This document shows, one piece after another, positions 56,641 through 64,000 of a DNA stretch of 64,000 bases. The notes beneath the pieces were generated by a model. The model was not told the origin of the DNA. It worked only from the letters and a program-made list of their open reading frames with translations, and did no database searches. This DNA is from Heliocidaris tuberculata. Taxonomy: Eukaryota; Echinodermata; Echinoidea; Camarodonta; Echinometridae. The stretch covers positions 5,786,356 through 5,850,355 of the forward strand of contig CM046833.1 in the NCBI GenBank assembly GCA_025618425.1, read 5' to 3'. The position numbers and the translations under genes are program-made. The first letter of the stretch is position 1, and each line of letters starts with the position of its first letter.

Positions 56641-57870
56641 ATGTCGCGAGGTAGTGTAGCACCCCTTGTCGAAAACGGCACTGATTTCGAAGTGGGTGGA
56701 GCATGGATCAACGGCACAGCGCCCTCTATGACAACCAAGACCCACGAGGGTGTTGAGTTACCACCCCTCAAACAATCTAATGGAACACCACTCATGAAGC
56801 GGCGCACGACAGAGGCGACCAAAGCGCAATTGGAAACGACGGTATCTTTGGAGATCGAAGAAAACGAAAAGGGAATGAGCTCACTTGACTACAGGAAGGA
56901 CATCAATATGGAGTTCTATCGTCTCCTTGGACCTCTCATCAATTGCATGACATTCTTTGGACTGTGGCACGGGTACGTTGTTGATCCTCTGCACAACCCG
57001 CCACCGAAGACAACGGTAAAGAAGATCTTTAACCAGAAGAACTACTGCATCTTTGCTCAGGTTTTGCTATGGTTCAACACCCTTCGGTACGCTCCTGCTT
57101 TCTTCGTCGGGTCCTACATCGATCCTATCAAGCTTGTTCCAAAGGTCATCTTCTCCATCTTCACCCTGCAGTGCGCCCTCAACTCCAGTGTGTTCTTCTT
57201 CTGTTTGTCGAAAAAGGACAAAGTGTCCATTTTCTTTCATCACTTCGAGTTGGCCATTCAGAGCAACCCCGTGACGGCAGTGGATAAGAAGTGGCTCAAG
57301 CGGGCCAGCTGGGCTTGCGCCGCCGTGGCCATCATCTTCATGGTCGTCCATTGCCTCAACCAAGCTGCCAACGCCTACCTCCCCATCGAGACCTTCCGCA
57401 ACAACAGCCTGGTCTTCATCGCTCCCATGTACTACAGCGCTCCGCTCCATGTCTTCTTCGGCATCATCTACCTCTACAACTTCGCCGCCTGGATCTTCCC
57501 TCTACTCTTTTTCGTCCTCATCTGTATCATCCTCTCCAGGCAGTTCGTCAAGCTTGACCAGCGACTCGAGAGGTCCTTGCGAAAAGCCCGAATAGATGGA
57601 TGTTTCCCGAAGGATTTCGAAGTTCTCCGAAGACAGCACGAAGCGCTCGCGACGGCGTTGGACACATCTAATGATGGTCTCTTCACCTACGTGAACCTCG
57701 TGACGTATGCAACCATGGCTCCGTTGGCGGTGTTCTTGTTGTACCGTATCATCACGTCCCCGTCCTACGAGCTGGGACTGTCGGGATGGTTCTTTTATTG
57801 GACTTGGATGATCAACATCTTCATCAACGTCATGATCGTATCATGGATCGCAGCTATTACAAGTACAAAG
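56641..57870 (+). CDS. Grl gene, exon 1
   Basis: 410 codons from ATG (MSRGSVAPLVENG) to ITSTK, donor AAG|GTAGGC in phase 0. Holds the N-terminus and helices 1-6. No acceptor-like start is needed: upstream stops and the lack of an earlier in-frame ATG favour this start. The frame reads 8 codons into the intron before a stop. Confidence 0.93.
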
Positions 57871-60035
57871 GTAGGCCTAAAGTTACGTGTGAAGTAGGCT
57901 ACCTAGGGAACCTCGAGACCTACCGAGAACCAGGATTAATGGGGATGCCCGACCAAATTTCCAGACTTGTAAAATACAAATTTCACCACAGCAAACGAAT
58001 AAAAGCAAACAAACTGACAGAAATTACTCAGTAATAAACAATTTGCCGGCAAGGCGCCAAAACCATAAATCTTTTTAATGGTTCCGTCACATCTCCCATA
58101 TTCCCCTTTAGCGATGTTCCTGGTTGTAGTTATGTTAAGCGCTTCAAATTAACAATTGTCCTCATTATATATTATTCATTTTATTTTGTTAGAATGGCTT
58201 CGTGGATTCAAAAGTGTCGTTTAACTACGATAACCCGGTTCGATATCAAAATGCAGTCTCCATAATTAGGGCATCTGTCATCAGCTATTTTATCACTTGG
58301 AGAGGACTTAAATTTATATTGAGCATACGAAGAAGCTTATCAGCACTAAGATGATGTTAAAAAAAAAATTGATCAAACATTACGAAAGGTAATATAGAAT
58401 ATTATGTTATGTATTCCGTATTGAATTTATGTATGGTATAAATGCATCTTTTCTTTACCCCCCCCCCCCCTCTCTCTCCCTCTCTCTCTCTCACTCTCTC
58501 TTTCATCTTCTATTTCTCTCTCTTCTTGGTTTAGCATGTTTAACTTAATTTATTTTATCTGTTTTGCTTTGACAGGCACATGATCCAAGAGAACGACTGT
58601 TCTTGGTTAATTTGTGGAATATCACGAACGAGGAAATTATGCAGGTGACACCGTTTTATCATCATAAGAAACATAAAGGCCGATAAAGTATATAGTTCGG
58701 CCTCTTTTTCAAAATACAGTATGCTTTCTTTCATCTTTGAAAATTTTATCTCCGATAAACTAATTTAGGTCTATGAACAACATTGATGTTCATACAGTCA
58801 CATGAAAATCGATTTTGACGTCAAGTGATAATGCACTCAGTCACTTTTACGTCAAAAAATAAATTAATTAATTAAAACAAAATGAAAAATAATAATCAGT
58901 TTTCATGTGATTGTTTAAAATTTTGATAACAGCACTCCCTTTAATAATACGAAGTATAGAAAAGGATTACACATTACATCTTAGGTAGCATAGCGAAACG
59001 TCGTGGCGCGTAAGAACGCGGGAAAGACGCATAGAGGAAAACTGCAAGTTTTGTATGTGCTTATTAAATTAAAATCAGACATATCTGAATAAAAATTTTC
59101 ATATCATTTTGTTTAAAATTGTTCAAATATTTGAATACTAATTCTACATTGTAATATTTTAAGTCTGCCTTTATAGAATAAAATTATGATTTTTGAGCAA
59201 ATTTGTCATATTATGCGTTTTTCCCGCGTTCTTACACGCCATGACGTTTCACTAGGCTACCTTACAGCCCCCTTTTAAGGATTTTTTCTTCAATCGATTG
59301 AGAATATCTTCAGTGCCCCCCCCCCCCCCGTCGCTACGCCACTTCAAGCTCAAGCTAGGTTTCACTCATTAACCCAATTTATATATCTTTGCAATTTTGT
59401 TAATCTTTCAGATGAATGTGTTCCTGAATAGAGTAAGCGGTGACCCCATCGGCTATACGATATTCGACCTAGTAACCATAACAAAGCCTTTCATATTAAC
59501 GGTAAGTATGGACTAAAGTATGGAAGAAAGTGATAATAAGTATTACGGATGGTTGTAAAAGTTTTGACGGGACCACTGATGGCCTTGTACCGTATTTGTA
59601 TCTGTTATTATTATATGACATATTATTCATTGACTGATTGCGGAAGTAAAACAGAGAGAGAGAGGGAAAGAGAAAGAGGCAAGGAGAAAGAACGAGAGAG
59701 GAAATAAGAGACAGGAAAAAGAAAAAGAAATAGAGATATATAGAGAGATTTAAAAAAGAGAGATATAAAGAGTGACATGTGTAAAAGAGAGAGAGAGGGG
59801 GGGGGGGGTTAAGAAATAGAGAAAACGGATGAGAAATAAGACTGGGGTGCAGAGATAAAACTAGATTGTGCATTGCAGATGACCACCGATACGCCATATA
59901 GGACAGTCCAAAACCATCAGATTGGATAAGAGAAAAGAAATCAGATTCTAACAATGTCTTATTCGCCTTCTTCCTCGGTAGATTGGCGGTCTCCTTCTCA
60001 CCTTCTACGCTATCATCTCCGAGTTCAATGGATGA
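56641..60035 (+). CDS. Gustatory receptor-like (Grl) seven-helix chemoreceptor, complete, 4 exons
   Basis: Four exons (410, 23, 30 and 17 codons plus TGA) give 480 residues. An 85-residue charged N-terminus is followed by a G-PLINCMTFFGLW segment (97-108) typical of the Gr family N-terminal P...FG. Then come hydrophobic helices at about 137-159, 168-188, 223-243, 272-298, 350-373, 383-405 and 458-478. A long basic and amphipathic loop (299-349, RLERSLRKARIDG and LRRQHEALATAL) lies between helices 4 and 5, as in insect Gr and Or proteins with a cytoplasmic N-terminus. The third exon reads YTIFDLVTITK. The last exon ends TFYAIISEF, which matches TYxxxxxQF in spacing with conservative changes at Y and Q. 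All three introns are phase 0 and lie close to the 3' end, as in the ancestral Gr gene model. In this family insect members form ligand-gated cation channels; the role of echinoderm Grl proteins is not settled. It could be sensory or developmental. Confidence 0.92.
58459..58530. repeat. C run and CT simple repeat in Grl intron 1
   Basis: CCCCCCCCCC followed by CTCTCTCCCTCTCTC. Confidence 0.85.
58576..58644 (+). CDS. Grl gene, exon 2
   Basis: 23 codons, AHDPRERLFLVNLWNITNEE and IMQ. Acceptor TTTGACAG after a T-rich tract, donor CAG|GTGACA. Phase 0 at both ends. Confidence 0.85.
58980..59264. mobile_element. 285-bp foldback MITE in Grl intron 2
   Basis: Left arm TTAGGTAGCATAGCGAAACG and CGTAAGAACGCGGGAAAGAC face the right arm GTTTTTCCCGCGTTCTTACA and CGTTTCACTAGGCTACCTTA. 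The inverted match is about 55 bases long. Confidence 0.85.
59412..59501 (+). CDS. Grl gene, exon 3
   Basis: 30 codons with FLNRVSGDPIGYTIFDLVTI and TKPFILT, the approach to and start of helix 7. Acceptor CTTTCAG, donor ACG|GTAAGT. Phase 0 at both ends. Confidence 0.92.
59650..59815. repeat. GA-rich purine tract in Grl intron 3
   Basis: GAGAGAGAGGGAAAGAGAAA-type repeat with a G run at about 59797-59808. Confidence 0.9.
59982..60035 (+). CDS. Grl gene, exon 4 (terminal)
   Basis: IGGLLLTFYAIISEFNG then TGA. The acceptor follows a CTTCTTCCT pyrimidine tract (CTCGGTAG). Short enough to be missed by ORF finders, but it supplies the diagnostic end of helix 7. Confidence 0.88.
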   Translation: MGGLLLTFYAIISEFNG

Positions 60036-61400
60036 AGAAGATCTACCTACCCCACCACATCACTATGGTTACGAGCTACCACCAACTGACTCCAAACACG
60101 GATGTTTCATCAGTACCACCTTCCCGCCAAATTGTTCGTGACAAAATCTACTCGCTGCATTGGAATATAAACCAACGAAAATGTAAAACAAGATTGATGG
60201 GTTTTTGGAGCAGCGATTGTTAAAAGGCAAAAAATGAGGAGCCAAAAGAAAGAGAGAAGAAATTTAAAAAAAAACGTGTTTGAGGAAGAAGTGTTCGGAA
60301 CTTGCAATTATGGAAGATACATGATATCCATCTAATCTGCAGCACAGACGTAGTTTCACAAGTAATGATAATGATAGTATAACAATAATGGTTTATTTAT
60401 TCAAAATATGCAATGCAGCCCGGGGGGGGGGGCTTCATTGTACAACATTTTTACAAAAGTATTTACATGATAAAAATATTTATACATTAAATAGTACAAT
60501 GATGATATAAGGAAACATCAATTTATAAGTAAGAAATGCATTATGTGGCATATAGCTCCTTAACACTTTACATGTGAAGACTTTGTAAGCTATCATAGCC
60601 TCCAGTGCAGGGCTTTATGTAGATATTAGTCTAGCCAGAAAAGTTCAGACCCTGTCAATGTATGATACGTTAATATGAATGACGAAGATTTTTGCCTGCC
60701 ACGGGCGAAGCCTATCATTCTGCTTACCTCAGGCCTGGGGTTGTTCACTGCTGCAGGATAAATATGTGTGCCTCCCTCTACGTCCATGTTATGTCCAGTC
60801 GTCATTAGGCCCCTTGTAAAATCAATTTTTGTCATCATTTTTAAAGTTATTTATTATGCAATATTTGTAAATTACTTGTATGTACCCTATAATCTTTTAT
60901 TACACAGTTGGCGATTGTTTTATAACTTTTATTATCGTGATCGGTGATTGTAAAATAAAGATCTAGTATATCATATTGTGATACCGTCACAAAAAGTTTC
61001 ACAACTGCTCTATGATAGCATTTTAAGTTTTATATGATTTTTTTACCATTAATTATTAAGCTACCATGAGGATTATCATTTTCTAAATTATTACTTATTA
61101 ATTTTCAAATTATTTTTTGTTATTGAAAATTGTATTCGACTACTCCTTTTTCCGACTTACGTACATTCCTCCTCCTTGCCTTACGTATTTTTTGATAGTT
61201 TGACCTTATAATTATCCGGAATGAGTGTGTTTTATCTATCACATTAGTGTTGCCATCCAAGTCAGCCTTTTTTCATTATTCGCTGCTATAACATGTTTTC
61301 TGTTTTTGTTTTTGATTTTTGCTTTTTATAAGCACAAATGCCAATAATGTGTCTACTATAGATTAGGCACGTGTTTGTAAATACATCGTCTTGATTGTAG
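60036..61400. other. 3' flank of the Grl gene
   Basis: No further gene seen. An AATAAA at 60954-60959 on the plus strand could be a distal poly(A) signal. A G run lies at 60422-60432. Short frames here have no family signature. Confidence 0.4.
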
Positions 61401-61690
61401 GGCCGGCTCACAAGAGGCGCCATTTTGATTGCGTCAGTGACGGCGCTAATCGAGCCTGTCATGCCTGTGAAGACAATAAACCCATACTTCATTTATTAAC
61501 CCATAGACTACGGGAACCGGGTGGCTCCTGTATTAAGCCTATGAGAGTTAAAGAATCCAGTAGCCAACGGGTTAAATGTGGTGTTTTCACTCTGCATTTT
61601 GGAATCACTTTTTCAAACGATATCACTCGTTTATATGACGCACAAAAAGGCACTACAAGTCAATGACCCACCGTCCTAAACGTCAGCAGG
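61401..61690. repeat. Dispersed repeat R1, copy 3
   Basis: TTGATTGCGTCAGTGACGGC, GCTAATCGAGCCTGTCATG, GATATCACTCGTTTATATGA and CTACAAGTCAATGAC match 4123-4310 and the split copy at 13978-14800. Confidence 0.65.
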
Positions 61691-61890
61691 GAGCTTACGA
61701 AACGGGACGGGAGAGCAACAGGACGGGGGAGAGTTAACCGACTGTACATGTGACGGTCCTTGCACTCTCCCCGTCTTGTTTTCCAATCAAGTTACGAGCA
61801 AGTGGACGGCGACGCACTGCAGTGTTCGGCTTCCCGTCCCCAGTTTAGACCGGACGCTATTTCGCCGAGAACCGTCATGAAATCAAACAG

Positions 61891-62036
61891 GGCCCTCTTG
61901 CATAAAAAGTTGCGTTTAATCGCAACTCAAAAAATTAAACGCAACTTGATTTTCAGCCAATCAGGTTCGCGTATTTGGGACTTGCGTTTAATATTTGGAG
62001 TTGCGATTTAACGCAACTTTTTATACAAGAGGGCCC
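61891..62036. mobile_element. 146-bp palindromic MITE (family P1, copy 3)
   Basis: CTCTTGCATAAAAAGTTGCG at the left and CGCAACTTTTTATACAAGAG at the right, GGGCCC-type ends, central CAGCCAATCAGG. It is the best-preserved copy of the family. Confidence 0.9.
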
Positions 62037-62434
62037 AGGACGGAGAAATCCTCCGAGTCGCGCATGCGCACATCAATTTTTCGCTCGTCTTCAAAGGCTC
62101 CCATCCTGAAATCGTAAGCTCGCCAGCGAATGACGAGTGAACCGGGCTTTATGCATCAAATTCCATGCCAGGTGCTGTGTCAGATATTACTGGATTGTAT
62201 GCATGTTTATAATGCTGTATATCCACATGTTCAAAAAGTTAACATTTTGGTTACCAAAGGTTTCATTTTTTAAAGCATAGTGATCACCAGCCAGTTAATT
62301 TCAATTTTTTATTGCGTCGAATACATAAAACTAGCAGTTAGTGAAAGCTCTATCGAATGCTTCATTTCTTAAAAGGAAATCTGTTCATGTAGATTTCCGC
62401 CAAGACACTGCAGTGAGTGGGAACTTGAAAAAAA

Positions 62435-62530
62435 GGGTAATAATATTAATAATAGTGGGTTCTTGTATAGCGCACATGTCTGTCAAGACTTGACACTCCT
62501 GGCGCTCCTTGGGTACCCCAAGGTGTGCGT
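62435..62530. repeat. Dispersed repeat with GTGGGTTCTTGTATAGCGCA
   Basis: Preceded by AATAATATTAATAATA; matches the inverted segment at 36380-36490. Confidence 0.55.
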
Positions 62531-62938
62531 AAAATAAAAAAAAGAAAGAAAGATGCAAAAATGATAGATGATTTTTTTTCTTTTTTTTCTTCTTTTTTTT
62601 GACAGATAGAATTGTGACATAAGAGGATCTTTAAAAAGATCTAGCCAATGCTTGGTGATGAAACGTTTTTGTTGTTGTTTTTTGTTTTTTGTTTTTTGTT
62701 TTTAATTCAAGCAAGCAGTTTGCTAGTCACGGGGAAGCATTTGGTTGCAAGAAGCAAGCGATTATTTTTATATGCTATCAATTGCTAGACTTTTTCCAGT
62801 TGTATGAATTCTGTCCGTTGAGACCATTGAGTTGGGGAAGGGGGGGGGGGGGCTACGAAGCGTCTTCAGGTTGGGTGGGGGTGAAATGCATTAGTTGAAA
62901 CATCCATCAGATGCAATGTTGATTCTCATTTTGTTCAT

Positions 62939-63095
62939 CCCCTCCCCTCCCCCACCCCCACCCCCTCCCCCCTCCCCCGGCTCTATATTTCTTCCTCTCG
63001 CTCTCTCTCCCTCTCTCTCTCTCTCGCTCTCGCTCTCCCTCCCTCCCTCTCTTTCTCTCCCTCTCTCTCCCTCTCTCTTTCTCTCTCTCCCTCCC
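62939..63095. repeat. C-rich then CT simple repeat
   Basis: CCCCTCCCCCACCCCC followed by CTCTCTCTCCCTCTC. Confidence 0.95.
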
Positions 63096-63484
63096 CTTTA
63101 TACGGAGATATGAAGCGGATGGCCCAAGATCAGAGCACTTGGAGAGACATGTGTCGTAGAAATAGATTGGGTCACTAAACCTGTCATTAACAGATCACTA
63201 TTGATGATATGTCAGTCACTCAGTGAATTCAGTGTCAGGACTGTTAAAACCCATTTCATTGTTTGATGGTATATTATTCTAAATATGGTTTATACATTAT
63301 ATATTCTAGTGAAGCTGTAAATGTGTGTTGATATAAAATATTGACATTTTGATAGCTGATATTTCAGTTTGTAAGTTCTTCGTACATGATCCTTTTGTTT
63401 GGTAGCCTTTGAGTGTTAAGGGAAATAAGCAGAATGATGACAAAGGTACACATGGGAAAAGGGAGATGGAATAGGGATAGAAAG

Positions 63485-63762
63485 ATTAAGAAGAGAGAGA
63501 GAGAGACATGGAGAATAAGAGGAAGAAAGAGAGAGAGAGAGAGAAGAGGGATAGAAAGGAGATAAGGGAGAGAGAGAGAGGGGGAGAGATGGAGAGAGAA
63601 AGACAGCTTGAGATAAGCACAGATGTACAAAGGGGAAAAAGGGAGAGAGGGGAGAGGGGTAAAGAAACTTGAGAGAGAGAGAGAGAGAGAGAGACCTGGA
63701 AAGTGAGAGGAAGAAAGAGAGTGAAAGTGAGGGACATCGAGAGAGAGAGAGAGAGAGAGGCT
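63485..63762. repeat. GA-rich simple repeat
   Basis: Long GAGAGA and GGAGAGAGG tracts. Overlapping Leu/Ser-rich frames are artefacts. The remaining 63763-64000 shows no feature. Confidence 0.95.
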
Positions 63763-64000
63763 ATAGTGAGACAGAGCTAATTGTATGTATAGCTCTGTAG
63801 TGAAAGAGATGGCGCCCTCTTGCGAAGCCTAACGGAATCATGTAGACGAGGTGAACTGCAGTTCAAAGACTCAGCAAAACACAACAAGAATATCCACTTA
63901 ACAGCCAACTTATCTGGAGGATACACATGTTATTTACTGTTTTAATGTACCAAATAAACAAGCATTATCTGAAATCGTTCCTCCTGTTCGGTAAGAATTT

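Noticed and set aside
57053..57686. Six other frames inside Grl exon 1
   Set aside because: Shadows of the 410-codon exon in other frames; they have no motifs of their own.
63364..63737. Leu/Ser-rich frames that look membrane-like
   Set aside because: Translation of GA/CT simple repeats.
1..64000. Bacterial-type systems: operons, CRISPR arrays, phage or defence islands
   Set aside because: Intron-containing animal genes, SINE/LINE and MITE content, and no spaced direct-repeat arrays or bacterial genes.

Overview
This window looks like nuclear DNA from an intron-rich, repeat-dense invertebrate deuterostome. An echinoderm, most likely a sea urchin, fits best. The reasons are small exons with GT-AG introns, many short palindromic transposons, a tRNA-derived SINE, abundant microsatellites, and a gustatory-receptor-like chemoreceptor gene of the kind known from sea urchins. 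The species is inferred, not proven. There is one 500-base assembly gap at 55211-55710.

Layout. (1) 1-15739, minus strand: at least 12 exons of a secreted or membrane LRP-like protein. It reads CUB domain, six-bladed YWTD beta-propeller, EGF module, then a second YWTD propeller that runs off the left edge. All exon phases join without a break. (2) About 15.8-33.8 kb: a long stretch with no confident host gene. It is filled with DNA-transposon remnants and MITEs, one 5'-truncated LINE that is itself split by a MITE, a tRNA-derived SINE and simple repeats. (3) 33833-54771, minus strand: 27 exons of a very large charged coiled-coil protein (about 1618 residues visible, N-terminus not found) that I cannot assign to a named family. 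One exon needs a one-base correction. (4) 56641-60035, plus strand: a complete four-exon gene for a 480-residue seven-helix chemoreceptor of the gustatory receptor-like (Grl/Gr) family. It has three phase-0 introns near its 3' end and a terminal TFYAIISEF that matches the family TYxxxxxQF signature in spacing. (5) 60-64 kb: non-coding and rich in repeats.

The three host genes do not form an obvious functional unit. The coiled-coil and Grl genes are transcribed divergently, and the gap lies between them. The clearest biology in the window is the intact Grl gene, the unusual CUB-YWTD-EGF architecture, and a set of nested transposon insertions whose empty sites or target duplications can be read directly. 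All exon borders were placed by eye from splice signals and reading-phase continuity; no search or alignment was run.
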